From positions 1 through 64,000 of the forward strand of contig NZ_JANUXX010000006.1 of assembly GCF_024814375.1 (NCBI RefSeq): a stretch of DNA of 64,000 bases, in the 5' to 3' direction. This document shows, piece by piece, positions 8,203 through 18,253 of this stretch. How positions within the stretch are numbered: position 1 is the stretch's first letter; each line of letters starts with the position of its first letter. This stretch comes from Streptococcus sciuri. GTDB lineage: Bacteria > Bacillota > Bacilli > Lactobacillales > Streptococcaceae. The notes beneath the pieces are model-generated. The model saw only the letters and a program-made list of their open reading frames with translations, ran no database searches and was not told the DNA's origin. Made by a program: the position numbers and the translations under genes.

Positions 8203-8826
8203 TTAAAGGTTTGAGGAGTGGAGACTTTCATTGCGAAGTTGATCTAGCTTTGAGGTGTAGTATTTGGATTCACGCTCTTCTTCTATCTGGTGAATAGCGT
8301 CTTTGTCTTTTTTGCCATGCACGCGCACAACCCTAGCAGGAATGCCAACGACCGTCACATCACTTGGTACATCTGAAACAACCACCGCTGCTGCACCAAC
8401 CTTGGCATTTTCACCAATCTCAACAGGTCCTATAATCTGGGAATGAGCTGAAATAAGTGCACCTTTTCTGACAGTCGGATGGCGTTTACCGACATCTTTT
8501 CCTGTACCACCTAAGGTCACGCCGTGGTAGAGCATGGCGCCTGTCTCAACAACAGCAGTCTCCCCAATAACCAAGCCAGCTCCATGGTCGATAAAGACAC
8601 CCTTTTCTATCTGTGCTCCTGGATGAATCTCGATTTGTGTCCAGAAACGCCAAAACTGGCTGTGCATACGAGCTAAGAGTTTAAAACCATGCCTCCAAAG
8701 AAAGTGTGATAGACGATGCGCAGCTAGAGCTTTGATACCAGGATAAGTCAAAAGTACCTCAAGCGAATTCCTTGCCGCAGGGTCATTTTCTTTTACAACT
8801 TGTATGGTTTCTCTCCACCAACCCAT
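8203..8826 (-). CDS. cysE: Serine O-acetyltransferase
   Basis: 207 residues. An N-terminal helical part is followed by a left-handed hexapeptide-repeat domain; IHPGAQIEKGVFIDHGAG and the His-containing MLYHGVTLGGTG loop are diagnostic of SAT. It makes O-acetylserine, the precursor of cysteine, from serine and acetyl-CoA. It lies between sseB (8 bp upstream) and cysS in the conserved pnp-sseB-cysE-cysS operon. Confidence 0.93.
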   Translation of the reverse strand: MGWWRETIQVVKENDPAARNSLEVLLTYPGIKALAAHRLSHFLWRHGFKLLARMHSQFWRFWTQIEIHPGAQIEKGVFIDHGAGLVIGETAVVETGAMLYHGVTLGGTGKDVGKRHPTVRKGALISAHSQIIGPVEIGENAKVGAAAVVVSDVPSDVTVVGIPARVVRVHGKKDKDAIHQIEEERESKYYTSKLDQLRNESLHSSNL

Positions 8827-8834
8827 AAACTACC

Positions 8835-9587
8835 TCATTCACTTTCAATATCGGACCAATCCACTAAAATCTGCTGTTCATCAAAAGGATTGATGGCTAC
8901 ACCAAATGTTTCTTCTAAATCATTTTCGCCATTACGTGGACGGTAAATATCATCGATGGTCCACGTAACAACAACACCTTGATTTTCCCTAAAAGGAACA
9001 CCAAAATCTGGGTTATTGTACCATTTAGCAAAACTATCAAGTGATGTAAAGGCTGGCACATAGCGCTTACCCTTTGATGTTGCCATCGTTGGAAAGAGAC
9101 GTTCAAACTGCTGTTCACCCTTTGGAAAGACAAATACAGGTACTAGGTAGACCTTATCCATAACGTCAGCATCTGTATTTTCTTCGGTCATCAAGGTGTT
9201 GACTACACTTGTCAGCTGATTGATATAAGGTACTAGCTCACTATTGGTAAAGACAACGCTGTTATCGCTTTCTTTTTCTGGTTTGAGATTAAAGGCAAGC
9301 CCATCCCAAGATTGTGCAATTTCATCCTCCATCACATCAAAAGCAATACGCTCAACCCACTTTTGTTTTTTGTTACTTTCTTGAGTATCCTTAAAGGCTT
9401 GTAAATCAGATTCAGTTGTAAAAACTGGAACCACCTTCTGCCCCTCGACCTCAATAGCATAAAGCTCTTTTGGCGCTAAAATAGACATCGTGTGAAAAGC
9501 ATCCACTAAGGCAATGCCATTTAAAAAATGGTCAGGTTCTTTTAAAAAAGCACGCAAACGAAAATCAAACTCTGTAAATTTACTCAT
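8835..9587 (-). CDS. SseB-domain protein of unknown role
   Basis: 250 residues, soluble. The middle part ([18 protein letters not shown]) matches the SseB protein N-terminal domain, and the N-terminal [14 protein letters not shown] helix region is as in streptococcal homologues. The start overlaps the 3' end of pnp by 8 bp (ATG inside the last pnp codons), so it is translationally coupled. Its function is unknown; homologues occur at this same place between pnp and cysE in other streptococci. Confidence 0.75.
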   Translation of the reverse strand: MSKFTEFDFRLRAFLKEPDHFLNGIALVDAFHTMSILAPKELYAIEVEGQKVVPVFTTESDLQAFKDTQESNKKQKWVERIAFDVMEDEIAQSWDGLAFNLKPEKESDNSVVFTNSELVPYINQLTSVVNTLMTEENTDADVMDKVYLVPVFVFPKGEQQFERLFPTMATSKGKRYVPAFTSLDSFAKWYNNPDFGVPFRENQGVVVTWTIDDIYRPRNGENDLEETFGVAINPFDEQQILVDWSDIESE

Positions 9588-11715
9588 GGGTATCTTCTCC
9601 TTTAGCTGGTTTATCGGGTCTTTTTAATAACGCTTTCATGGATGCATCGATACGACCTCTATCATCAATTTTGATAACCTTGACATCGACTCGCTCACCA
9701 ACCTCTAAAACATCTGAAACTTTTTCTGTTCGTGTCCAAGCAATCTCAGAAATATGCACCAAAGCATCTGTCTTATCAAACAGATTGACAAAAGCACCAA
9801 ATTTCTCAATACGTACGACTTTGGCATTGCGATAAATCTCACCAACTTTAGCCTCGCGCACCAGACTCACAATAATTTCTTTGGCGCGGTTAATCGCATC
9901 TTGATTACTTGAGTAGATAGAAACATTGCCCTCTTCATCAATGTCAATCTTGACACCTGTCTCTTCGATGATCTTGTCAATAGTCTCACCACCCTTTCCG
10001 ATAACAACCTTAATCTTGTCCACATCAATTTTGATGGTATCAATTTTAGGCGCTGTCGGAGCAAGCGCTTGACGGGGTGTTGCAATGGTAGATTCAATCA
10101 CATCTAAAATTTCAAAACGAGCTTTTTTAGCCTGATCTAGAGCTTCTTGCAAGATTTGCGGTGTAATTCCTTTAATCTTGATATCCATTTGCAAAGCTGT
10201 AATACCAGCACGAGTACCTGCTACTTTGAAATCCATATCTCCAAAGTGATCTTCCAAGCCTTGAATATCCGTTAAAATAGTATAGTTGCTACCATCTGAG
10301 ATAAGCCCCATCGCAATTCCAGCAACAGGCGCTTTGATAGGGACACCTCCAGCCATGAGAGCTAGTGTTCCTGCGCAGATAGAAGCCTGTGAGGAAGAAC
10401 CATTGGACTCTAAAACCTCAGCCACCAAACGAATAGCATAAGGGAACTCTTCTAGGCTTGGCAAGACTTGCGCTAACGCACGCTCGCCTAGCGCACCATG
10501 TCCCAACTCACGACGTCCTGGCGCCCCATAGCGTCCAGTCTCACCAACAGAGTACTGAGGAAAATTGTAATGGTGAAGAAAACGCTTTTTGTACTCTGGA
10601 TCAAGCCCATCAACAACCTGTGTCTCACTCATCGGAGCTAAGGTCAAGACAGATAACGCTTGCGTTTGTCCACGCGTAAATAGTCCGGAACCATGCACTT
10701 TAGGTAAGAAATCAATCTCAGCTTCTAGCGGACGAATTTCATCAACACGACGCCCGTCAGGACGAATTTTATCCTCAGTGATGAGACGGCGTACCTCAGC
10801 ATGCTCCATTTGCTCAAGAATCTCTGCCACATCTCGCATGATACGGTCAAAATCTTCATGGTCTGCGTACTTTTCCTCATAGATAGCGATAACCTCTTCT
10901 TTGACAATTTCTATCGCTTCTTCACGAGATTTCTTTTCTTCGACTTGAACAGCCACTTGCAGTTGGCCATTATAATTTGCAATGATTTCGGCTTGCAAAT
11001 CAGCATCGACTTGAAGGAGATCAACTTCTGCTTTTTTCTTACCAACCTTAGCGACAATTTCCTCTTGAAAAGCAATCAACTCTTTGACAGCCTCATGACC
11101 TTTTAGAAGTGCCTCCAACATCACCTCTTCTGACAATTCTTTGGCACCAGACTCTACCATATTAATAGCATCGTAGCTACCAGCTACTGTCAATTCCAAA
11201 AGAGAAATCGCCTTTTGCGCTTGATTTGGGTTGATGATAAGCTCGCCATCCACATAACCTACCTGCACCCCTGCAATCGGCCCATCAAAAGGAATATCCG
11301 AAATAGCCAAGGCAAGAGAGGAGCCAAACATGGCTGCCATCGGTGCAGACGCATCTTCGTCATAAGACAAAACGGTGTTAATAATTTGTACCTCATTTCG
11401 AAAACCCTCTGCAAACATCGGACGAATAGGACGATCAATGAGCCTTGCTGTCAACGTTGCATCCAGTGGAGGACGTCCCTCACGCTTGTTAAAGCCCCCT
11501 GGAAACTTACCTGCAGCGTACATTTTTTCCTCATAGTTGACCTGTAAGGGAAAAAAATCACCTGTTGCCATTTTTTTAGACATGACAGCGACTGATAAGA
11601 CGGTAGTCTCTCCATAGCGGATAAGTGCTGCGCCGTTTGCTTGCTTTGCCACTTGTCCGATTTCTACACTCAAAGGACGTCCACAAAAGGTCATTTCAAA
11701 GACTTGTTTTGTCAT
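9580..11715 (-). CDS. pnp: Polynucleotide phosphorylase
   Basis: 711 residues from the ATG at 11715 ([10 protein letters not shown]), which has GGAG six bases upstream; an ATG four codons earlier lacks a site. Two RNase PH domains come first ([12 protein letters not shown] in the first, [11 protein letters not shown] and [17 protein letters not shown] in the second). A KH domain ([17 protein letters not shown], about residues 560-610) and an S1 domain (about 625-695) follow. It degrades RNA 3' to 5' by phosphorolysis in the degradosome-like network. The gene follows rpsO, the usual order. Confidence 0.95.
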   Translation of the reverse strand: MTKQVFEMTFCGRPLSVEIGQVAKQANGAALIRYGETTVLSVAVMSKKMATGDFFPLQVNYEEKMYAAGKFPGGFNKREGRPPLDATLTARLIDRPIRPMFAEGFRNEVQIINTVLSYDEDASAPMAAMFGSSLALAISDIPFDGPIAGVQVGYVDGELIINPNQAQKAISLLELTVAGSYDAINMVESGAKELSEEVMLEALLKGHEAVKELIAFQEEIVAKVGKKKAEVDLLQVDADLQAEIIANYNGQLQVAVQVEEKKSREEAIEIVKEEVIAIYEEKYADHEDFDRIMRDVAEILEQMEHAEVRRLITEDKIRPDGRRVDEIRPLEAEIDFLPKVHGSGLFTRGQTQALSVLTLAPMSETQVVDGLDPEYKKRFLHHYNFPQYSVGETGRYGAPGRRELGHGALGERALAQVLPSLEEFPYAIRLVAEVLESNGSSSQASICAGTLALMAGGVPIKAPVAGIAMGLISDGSNYTILTDIQGLEDHFGDMDFKVAGTRAGITALQMDIKIKGITPQILQEALDQAKKARFEILDVIESTIATPRQALAPTAPKIDTIKIDVDKIKVVIGKGGETIDKIIEETGVKIDIDEEGNVSIYSSNQDAINRAKEIIVSLVREAKVGEIYRNAKVVRIEKFGAFVNLFDKTDALVHISEIAWTRTEKVSDVLEVGERVDVKVIKIDDRGRIDASMKALLKRPDKPAKGEDTHE

Positions 11716-11883
11716 AAAATTCTCCAAAAATTAACGTTTTTGTGCTTTGCTTGCACCAGATACCGTGTTTTCTACAAAGTTCAAGAAAAGAAGTTTCCTC
11801 TTCTTCAGCTTTGCATAAAACAATGTATCACCTTTATTTTATCACATTTTAGCTCAAATTTCAGCCCTTTCTTAACTTTTGAT

Positions 11884-11916
11884 AACAAAAAGCCCCAGCA
11901 CGAGAGCTAGAGCTTT
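11884..11916 (-). terminator. Terminator between rpsO and pnp
   Basis: An 11-bp stem (AAAGCTCTAGC with GCTGGGGCTTT, G-U pairs included) and a six-base loop are followed on the minus strand by T residues. It lies 21 bp after the rpsO stop. Some read-through into pnp is possible, as in other bacteria. Confidence 0.8.
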
Positions 11917-11936
11917 CATCTTTCGTACGTATGATA

Positions 11937-12206
11937 TTAACGACGAAGACCAAGTGATTGGATTAGTTCACGGTAGCGGTTAACGTCTTTGCGACGAAGG
12001 TAAGCCAACAAGTTACGACGGTGACCAATCTTTTTCATCAATCCACGGTAAGTTGCGTGGTCTTTTTTGTGTTGTTTGATGTGATCATTAAGGTGGTTGA
12101 TTTCCCAAGTCAATACGGCTACTTGCACTTCAACTGAACCTGTGTCTCCTTCGTGACGTGCGTACTGTGCGATGATTTCATTTTTTTTCTCTTTTGAAAT
12201 TGCCAT
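11937..12206 (-). CDS. rpsO: 30S ribosomal protein S15
   Basis: 89 residues, the exact family length. The motifs [15 protein letters not shown] and [19 protein letters not shown] are diagnostic. It binds the 16S rRNA central domain early in 30S assembly. A strong AAAGGAGAT ribosome site precedes the ATG, and a leader of about 80 nt may hold an S15 feedback structure, which I could not confirm. Confidence 0.97.
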   Translation of the reverse strand: MAISKEKKNEIIAQYARHEGDTGSVEVQVAVLTWEINHLNDHIKQHKKDHATYRGLMKKIGHRRNLLAYLRRKDVNRYRELIQSLGLRR

Positions 12207-12295
12207 TGTATATCTCCTTTGAAGTTGATGCTCTATCCGAGTCCTAGGTCTGGCATTCCTAAAACCAAGAAAGAGTGTGTCTCATAGACGCTTTT

Positions 12296-12324
12296 ATTCT
12301 ATCAAACCTTGAGAAATTTGTCAA
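12296..12324 (-). promoter_or_regulatory. Sigma-A promoter of rpsO
   Basis: TTGACA (minus strand, 12324-12319), a 17-bp spacer, then TAGAAT (12301-12296). It lies about 90 bp before the rpsO start. Confidence 0.75.
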
Positions 12325-12627
12325 AGGAATTCACTCAAAAACTAACGATTGTCCATCATCAGCTGACTATAATGGCACTCATTTTTCTATGTTAACAATG
12401 CTTTAAACTATCTGTTATTGTATCAAAAGTGTTTTTCCCACTTTGTTCATGAGATTTTTTGATATTTGTTACACAAAATCAACGATAGACAAAGCACTAA
12501 ACTTTGAACTTACCAGTATGTCACATTTGTAAAGTATAGAGAGTCAAGCTATATCAAATAAATTGACTCATTCTCAACAAGCATGTAATCAAAAGAACTA
12601 GCTCACTTCAATTTTAAGAAAATTTTT
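12325..12627. other. Intergenic, nothing recognised
   Basis: AT-rich spacer between rpsO and the convergently placed end of pdxT. No open frame with a ribosome site and no strong hairpin was seen. Confidence 0.4.
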
Positions 12628-13224
12628 CTAACTACCACTGACTGATTGAGGAGTGTAAGTCTGACACATCTTTAAGAAATAAGCATGAATGCTGTCATCG
12701 CCATCGACCTCTGGGTGAAAGGCAAGGCCTAATTGATTTTGGTAACGAACCGCAACAATTTTTCCGTCTTTTTCAGCCAGAATGTCAACCCCTTTGCTGA
12801 CTTTACTGATATAAGGCGCGCGAATGAAAGTTGCTGGCAGTTGACCCAAGCCTGAAAAATCCAGCTCTGTGTAAAAACTGCCTAGCTGTCTGCCATAAGC
12901 ATTGCGCCTAACCGTCACTGGCAATGTCGCAAGGTAATTTCCTTGTTGATTTTCAATTCTCTCTGCTAATAAAATCAAACCTGCGCAGGTTGCTAAAACT
13001 GGTAAACCTGCTTTTATTTTGTCTTGTAATGGTTTAAGCAACGCCAAATCCTGTAATAATTTCCCCTGAACAGTTGATTCGCCACCGGGTAAAATAATAC
13101 CGTCTAATAGAGTTTGTAAATCTTCGCTTTGTCTAATTTCAATCGCCTGTCCTCCCAAAGAACGTACTTTTTGACAATGCTCTTCGAAATCACCTTGCAA
13201 GGCTAGTACACCAATTAAAACCAT
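12628..13224 (-). CDS. pdxT: Pyridoxal 5'-phosphate synthase glutaminase subunit
   Basis: 198 residues of class I glutamine amidotransferase fold. The oxyanion/PGGES loop (ILPGGEST), the nucleophile Cys (LATCAGLILLA) and the His-Glu of the triad (AFHPEVDGD) are all visible. It releases ammonia from glutamine and channels it to PdxS for vitamin B6 cofactor synthesis. Its start is 11 bp after pdxS, forming the two-gene pdxST operon. Confidence 0.95.
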   Translation of the reverse strand: MVLIGVLALQGDFEEHCQKVRSLGGQAIEIRQSEDLQTLLDGIILPGGESTVQGKLLQDLALLKPLQDKIKAGLPVLATCAGLILLAERIENQQGNYLATLPVTVRRNAYGRQLGSFYTELDFSGLGQLPATFIRAPYISKVSKGVDILAEKDGKIVAVRYQNQLGLAFHPEVDGDDSIHAYFLKMCQTYTPQSVSGS

Positions 13225-13235
13225 ACATTTCTCCC

Positions 13236-14111
13236 TTAAATCCCACGTTCGGCCATAAGAAGCTGAATTTCATCTTCATTGATCCCGACCATAGCGTCGC
13301 CTAAATTTTCTGACAATTTAGCGAGCAATGCTTTATCTTGATAGTTTGTTACAGCTTGCACAATTGCACGCGCACGTTTTTCTGGGTCACCTGATTTGAA
13401 AATGCCAGAACCAACAAAGACACCTTCTGCACCCAAATGCATCATCAGCGCAGCATCTGCTGGTGTGGCCACACCACCTGCAGCAAATAAAACGACTGGT
13501 AATTTTCCAGTTTCGTGCACTTCTTTGACTAAGTCATACGACACTTGGAGCTCTTTTGCAGCGTGGTACAATTCATCATCACGAAGCGATTGAAGATGCG
13601 CGATTTCTTGATTCATTCGGCGCAAATGACGAACAGCTTGAATAACATCACCTGTGCCAGGTTCCCCTTTTGATCGAATCATGCTAGCGCCTTCAGAAAT
13701 ACGACGTAATGCTTCACCAAGATTTTTAGCGCCACAAACAAAAGGCACTTCAAAGCTTGTTTTATCAATATGATAACGATCATCAGCTGGTGAAAGCACC
13801 TCACTTTCATCAATGTAATCAATCTCAATAGCTTCTAAAATCTGAGCTTCCACAAAATGCCCAATGCGAACTTTTGCCATGACTGGTATGGAAACTGCTT
13901 CTTGGATTTCTTTAATCATTTTTGGGTCACTCATTCGAGAGACACCCCCTGCAGCTCGAATATCAGCTGGAATTCTTTCAAGTGCCATAACGGCACAAGC
14001 GCCAGCAGCTTCAGCGATTTTAGCTTGCTCTGGTGTTGTCACATCCATAATAACCCCACCTTTAAGCATTTGAGCCAGTTGTTTATTGAGTTGATAACGT
14101 TGATTTGTCAT
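13236..14111 (-). CDS. pdxS: Pyridoxal 5'-phosphate synthase lyase subunit
   Basis: 291 residues, normal length. A (beta/alpha)8 barrel with [20 protein letters not shown] near the N-terminus. The Schiff-base Lys is in [15 protein letters not shown] and the second Lys in [11 protein letters not shown]. It condenses ribose 5-phosphate, glyceraldehyde 3-phosphate and ammonia into PLP in a 12+12 complex with PdxT. No MocR-type PdxR regulator gene lies next to it here. Confidence 0.96.
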   Translation of the reverse strand: MTNQRYQLNKQLAQMLKGGVIMDVTTPEQAKIAEAAGACAVMALERIPADIRAAGGVSRMSDPKMIKEIQEAVSIPVMAKVRIGHFVEAQILEAIEIDYIDESEVLSPADDRYHIDKTSFEVPFVCGAKNLGEALRRISEGASMIRSKGEPGTGDVIQAVRHLRRMNQEIAHLQSLRDDELYHAAKELQVSYDLVKEVHETGKLPVVLFAAGGVATPADAALMMHLGAEGVFVGSGIFKSGDPEKRARAIVQAVTNYQDKALLAKLSENLGDAMVGINEDEIQLLMAERGI

Positions 14112-14650
14112 AGGAATACCTCATTTACTTTTTTTATTGATTTTCATTGTCATAACAAAAATTGATACGATAGCAAACATTATAAAAACTTTTCATTTCA
14201 TAAGAGCGTTAGAGCTCTCTACTTACATTTCATAATCAGAGAAATACCTCACCGTCTACAAACTAGAGAGGTATTTGAAATCAAACTAGCTATGTTATCA
14301 CTTTTGCACAACCATCCGCCAGTATGATACCTATACCAAACAAGTAAGAGTCTATAATTGCTTTCGATACGAAATAACCCTCATAGGGGGCGAGATAATG
14401 CCAAGTTGCACAAAACAAATCCCCCAACACTCTCTACCTGATGGCTATCCAAAAACAAAATAGGGTATACTTTTGCAATAGACTTATCTCTGAAACATCA
14501 ATCATGCAAAAATGCCTGAAACTATCGTCATAAGTATCCAATAGCTCCAAACCATTAATAAACCTAGATTAGCACATTTTGATAGGTTAGCCTAATATCT
14601 TTTTTCTATCAGTATATCAGAAAAAACTATCACTCTGCTTTGCTCATAGA
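14112..14650. other. Intergenic before pdxS, with inverted repeat
   Basis: No gene. A TATAAT (minus strand) at 14184-14179 may be the pdxS -10 box, with no good -35, which would suit an activated promoter. AAATACCTC and GAGGTATTT (14242-14250 and 14268-14276) form an inverted repeat with a 17-bp gap about 60 bp further upstream, a possible regulator site. The remaining 350 bp towards the restriction gene hold nothing I recognise. Confidence 0.4.
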
Positions 14651-15579
14651 TTATACTGATAAAGTTTTTTTACCAAATCTTTTCACATAACGTTGATAGT
14701 AATTTAATACAAATGGATGATTTGTATGTTTTTCTATTTGTTTTTGGATATTATTTTTTATCTCAGCTTTTGCTTCATCTGAATAGCTAAAATCAGTCCA
14801 TTTAAAAGCTGTTTCATTTAAAATAGATAGCAGTTTTTCAAAACTAATGACACTATGATATGGTGAATACTTATTATTTTTTAATGATTTTGTTGTTACA
14901 AGCTGAATGTTTGCTTCATTTAGATTTTCAATTACTTCTCTACTGATATTATCATCAAGTGTCACTAAGAACATCTCCCTAGCTCCAGTCCGTCCCATTT
15001 CTTCTGGAACTTCTTGCCAACGCTCTCTCAAAGTTGTTTTAGCACTAATTAAAACTGTATCACGCTTATTAAGGACATACTCCACTGAACCAGGAGATAC
15101 AATATCGACTAGTTTCCCAAGTCCTTTATCAATAAAGAATTTTTTTCCAATATTGCCTTGGCTATCCATTGGAATATCTGCTCCGATAAGTATTAGTTCA
15201 ATAATGGCTTCAAATTCTTTTCCTGCTCTGCTTCTTCTCTTTGTGTGTTAGATAAGTTTAGATTATAGATATGCATAGGAAATTTTTCAACAAACCAAGC
15301 AATCGCTTCACTGCTGGACATTTTTTCTACATCGTTTTCTGAATAAAGATATGAAAGCATCTCAGAGGTAAATTGATGTTCTTTAGCTTGAAACTCTTTC
15401 CAAGATTTACTTCTTAAAATATCAATGACTGTACTAGCATTATTAAAAAAATAATCTGCAGGCTGATTGCTAAAACCTGCATTTTCAAATTGTTTATAGA
15501 CGAAATCATAGGGCATATCTTTTGAAAAATACTCTTTTCTCTGTTGTCTAACAAACTCTTTATACAATTCAAGTTCCAC
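14651..15579 (-). pseudogene. Type II restriction endonuclease, EcoRII/SsoII/PspGI family, frameshifted
   Basis: Two adjacent minus-strand frames together make one enzyme of about 310 residues. The N-terminal piece (GTG at 15579, preceded by AGAGAGG, better than an earlier GTG at 15597) runs to NTQREEAEQEKNLKPLLN and a stop at 15193. The -1/+2 frame at the same place continues SRAGKEFEAIIELILIGADI and joins MDSQGNIGKKFF to the C-terminus. SRAGKEFE and VLISAKTTLRERW are the conserved active-site segments of the EcoRII C-terminal family, which cuts CCWGG or CCNGG. The break maps to an AGAGAAGAA stretch around 15231-15245; removing one GA would restore the frame. Sequencing error cannot be excluded. 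Confidence 0.8.
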
Positions 15580-15622
15580 AGTAGAACCTCTCTTCACAAG
15601 ATAATTTTTTTTGGTATAATTG

Positions 15623-15652
15623 TGTCAATAAACGGACATTTTGTCCTATAAT
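15623..15652. promoter_or_regulatory. Divergent R/M promoters with SsoII-like operator
   Basis: GGACA-TTT-TGTCC (15634-15646) is a perfect inverted repeat. It closely resembles the quasi-palindrome bound by the N-terminal HTH of M.SsoII. It lies in the spacer of a rightward promoter (TGTCAA 15623-15628, then TATAAT 15647-15652, 18-bp spacer) that drives the methylase. The same TGTCAA reads TTGACA leftward, with TTATCT 18 bp further, as a promoter for the nuclease. Binding of the methylase would repress itself and could free the nuclease promoter. Confidence 0.6.
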
Positions 15653-15677
15653 CATCACATAAAAAAGGAAATCCCTT

Positions 15678-16850
15678 ATGAACTCTATTGTACTAAAAAA
15701 ATTGGAAATTAGCGATTCTGTCGCTATTCTTATAAAAAATAAACGTATTCGCCTTAACATGACTCAAAAAGAATTAGCTGATGCAATTGGACTTCCAAAA
15801 ACTGGCGACCGAACTATTAGAAGGTGGGAAAATAATGAATGTAAACCCTCTAAAATTGAATTAGAACATATTTTAAATTTTCCAGAAGATGCTCCTTTTA
15901 AGAATCCTGAATCTGCTGATTACAGTATGATTGATTTATTTGCGGGTATCGGTGGTACACGACTTGGTTTTCAACTCACTGGACGGACACAATCTGTTTT
16001 TAGTAGTGAGATTGACAAATTTGCTATCAAAACGTACAAGGCAAACTATGGCGACACACCTCATGGTGATATTACTAAAATTGATGAAAAAGATATTCCA
16101 GACCATGATATTTTAGTGGGAGGCTTTCCTTGTCAAGCCTTTAGTCAAGCTGGGAAAAAACTTGGTTTTGAAGATACCAGAGGTACATTATTTTTTGAAA
16201 TTGCTCGTATTTTGAAAGAGAAAAGACCAAAAGCATTTTTACTGGAAAATGTTAAAAACTTAAAGGGGCATGATAAAGGACGTACATTTCAAGTAATTGA
16301 AAATACTCTCAAAGAACTTGATTACAAAGTTTATAACATTCTTTTTAAAGCAAAAGATTTTGGTGTTCCACAAAATCGTGAACGTATTTATATAATAGGA
16401 TTTGATAAAAGACAGGTTAGTAACTATGCTGACTTTGAATTTCCTACGCCTCCGATGACCGAAACACGATTAGGAGATATTTTAGAAGATTCTGTATCTG
16501 ATAAATATACTATTTCAGATACATTGTGGCAAGGTCATCAACGTCGAAAAAAGGAACATAAAAAGAACGGTAACGGTTTTGGTTATTCGCTATTTAACGC
16601 AGACAGTCTCTATACAAATACTATATCTGCAAGATACTATAAAGATGGTAGTGAGATACTAATTGAACAAATAGGAAAAAATCCCCGTAAGTTAACTCCA
16701 CGAGAAGCAAGTCGTTTACAAGGTTTTCCAGAAAAGTTCATTATCCCAGTTAGTGATACACAGGCTTATAAGCAATTTGGCAATTCTGTTGCTGTGCCAG
16801 TCGTAAATGCAATCGCAAAAGAAATAATAAAAACTTTGGATAAAGAATAA
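15678..16850 (+). CDS. DNA (cytosine-5-)-methyltransferase with N-terminal HTH regulator domain
   Basis: 390 residues. Residues about 20-75 form an Xre-like HTH (RLNMTQKELADAIGLPKTGD ... IRRWENNECKPS). The m5C methylase follows, with motif I (DLFAGIGGTRLGF), the catalytic PCQAFS (motif IV), LLENVKNLKGHD (motif VI), PQNRERIYIIGF (motif VIII) and QFGNSVAVPVV (motif X). The target-recognition segment ending ARYYKDGSEILI is of the SsoII/ScrFI/EcoRII kind, so CCNGG or CCWGG methylation is likely. Methylases of this group repress their own promoter through the HTH. The partner endonuclease gene, divergent, is frameshifted. Confidence 0.9.
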   Translation: MNSIVLKKLEISDSVAILIKNKRIRLNMTQKELADAIGLPKTGDRTIRRWENNECKPSKIELEHILNFPEDAPFKNPESADYSMIDLFAGIGGTRLGFQLTGRTQSVFSSEIDKFAIKTYKANYGDTPHGDITKIDEKDIPDHDILVGGFPCQAFSQAGKKLGFEDTRGTLFFEIARILKEKRPKAFLLENVKNLKGHDKGRTFQVIENTLKELDYKVYNILFKAKDFGVPQNRERIYIIGFDKRQVSNYADFEFPTPPMTETRLGDILEDSVSDKYTISDTLWQGHQRRKKEHKKNGNGFGYSLFNADSLYTNTISARYYKDGSEILIEQIGKNPRKLTPREASRLQGFPEKFIIPVSDTQAYKQFGNSVAVPVVNAIAKEIIKTLDKE

Positions 16851-16864
16851 ACAAGACTATCTTC

Positions 16865-16912
16865 AGATTGGAGAAAAAACCCATTTTGGATAACTTCCCT
16901 CAATCTTTTTTG
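16865..16912 (+). terminator. Probable terminator after methylase gene
   Basis: AGATTGGAG and CTCAATCT arms (one bulge) with a long loop are followed by TTTTTT, 15 bp after the methylase stop. The loop is long, so confidence is moderate. Confidence 0.45.
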
Positions 16913-16974
16913 TTGTACAGAACATTATTTTTGAGATAAAGCAAAGAAGCTTGGTACCGTTCTTTTATTGATAG

Positions 16975-18156
16975 TCATTTTTTCAGACAGCACCGTTTGC
17001 GATAGGTAAGGAAAGCTTGACCGATAAAGACCACTATAGCCAGTAATAGACTTATCATAGCATACACTATCTGAGCAACATAAGATGGAGTGATAATATC
17101 TAAAAGTTCTAAAACATAAGAAACACTAGCCCCTCCCAATAAGCAAAAAACTAAAATCAATGTTGTAGCACTGGCAATCTTTGACTCTTCAACAACCTCT
17201 GATGCTAAACTAAAAGTCGTTGTAACGATAATACTGTACAAAAAGCCAGAAATCATAGCACCTAATGACAGGACAAAGAGATTTTGTGCGAAAGCAATCA
17301 AAGTCAAACCACAAGCCAAAAAAATAAGAGAGAGCACAATGAGATAAATTCTAAAGCGTTTCAATAAGCCACCAAAGCAGATGCCTGCGACAATCCCCAT
17401 CAGCATCATGATACTGAGGATAAAACTCGCCTGACTAGCGCTACCTAGTCCCAGGCTGGTGATAAGAGTCGGAATACGCAGAGTATTTGCACTATTGACA
17501 TTGATTGCAAATCCTGCCAGCAGAGCAAGCGCAATAACGATAGCTAACTCTCTTTTAGTAAAGGAGGCTTTAGATATTTTCGCCACTTTGAGAACTTTTT
17601 TAGGCGCATTTGTGGGAGCATATAGGAGATAAAAAATAAGAATAGGTAGTGCAAAAAGATAGATAGCAAAGGCAGTTGACCAGCCAAAGCTAAGGACTAG
17701 TCCTACGATAGCTGTCAACACTGCATTGCCCAAAATCTCAACAGAACCTCTAATACCTAACATCTGCATACGCTCAGCACCACGATAATTTTCACTGATG
17801 ATACTAATGGCACGCGCATTAATAAAACCAATTCCAAAACCCAGAATAATCCGTGAAAGATAAACCAAATAATACTTTTGTGCAAATAAAGGCATACTCC
17901 CACCAAAAGCAATCAAGAGAAGTCCCAGAATAATCATTGTTTTTTCAGAAAAGAAACGATCCAACAAAGGTGTCAAAAGAAGGATGACAAGCACTGCAAA
18001 AGAAGATAGAGAAAACAAAAACTCGACTTGACTTGCTTTGATACCCTGTGCCTTGAAAAAAGCAATCATCTGTGGCAAAGCTGATGAGGGTGAAAATGTT
18101 GATACTAACATCAAAGACAGAGATAAAATACTGATTTTTTCTAACTGTTTCTTCAT
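16975..18156 (-). CDS. MFS transporter
   Basis: 393 residues with about 12 hydrophobic segments. The cytoplasmic loop after TM2 reads LLDRFFSEKTM and the TM4 region YLSRIILGFGIGFINARAIS, as in the drug/carbohydrate-type DHA1 branch of the major facilitator superfamily. The substrate is unknown. It diverges from the Crp-family gene at 18254, with a 97-bp shared control region that contains an inverted repeat, so that regulator probably controls it. Confidence 0.8.
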   Translation of the reverse strand: MKKQLEKISILSLSLMLVSTFSPSSALPQMIAFFKAQGIKASQVEFLFSLSSFAVLVILLLTPLLDRFFSEKTMIILGLLLIAFGGSMPLFAQKYYLVYLSRIILGFGIGFINARAISIISENYRGAERMQMLGIRGSVEILGNAVLTAIVGLVLSFGWSTAFAIYLFALPILIFYLLYAPTNAPKKVLKVAKISKASFTKRELAIVIALALLAGFAINVNSANTLRIPTLITSLGLGSASQASFILSIMMLMGIVAGICFGGLLKRFRIYLIVLSLIFLACGLTLIAFAQNLFVLSLGAMISGFLYSIIVTTTFSLASEVVEESKIASATTLILVFCLLGGASVSYVLELLDIITPSYVAQIVYAMISLLLAIVVFIGQAFLTYRKRCCLKK

Positions 18157-18215
18157 AAGAATCTTCCTACTTGTTTTTTAGTATAATTAGAGTATAATCA
18201 ATCTTAGACTATAAG

Positions 18216-18235
18216 AATAGGACATTGGTCCTATT
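18216..18235. promoter_or_regulatory. Inverted repeat between MFS and Crp-family genes
   Basis: AATAGGAC and GTCCTATT are perfect 8-bp arms with a 4-bp spacer. The repeat lies in the divergent intergenic region about 20 bp before the Crp-family start. The size and spacing suit a dimeric Crp/Fnr-type regulator, although the sequence differs from the TGTGA or TTGAT half-sites of E. coli. Binding is inferred. Confidence 0.5.
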
Positions 18236-18253
18236 TAGCAAGGTGAGATGTAG

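Noticed and set aside
15166..15200. Two separate small genes at 14651-15169 and 15193-15597
   Set aside because: The conserved SRAGKEFE motif bridges them in a shifted frame, so they are one frameshifted nuclease gene.
15580..15597. GTG at 15597 as start of the nuclease
   Set aside because: No ribosome site before it; AGAGAGG precedes the GTG at 15579.
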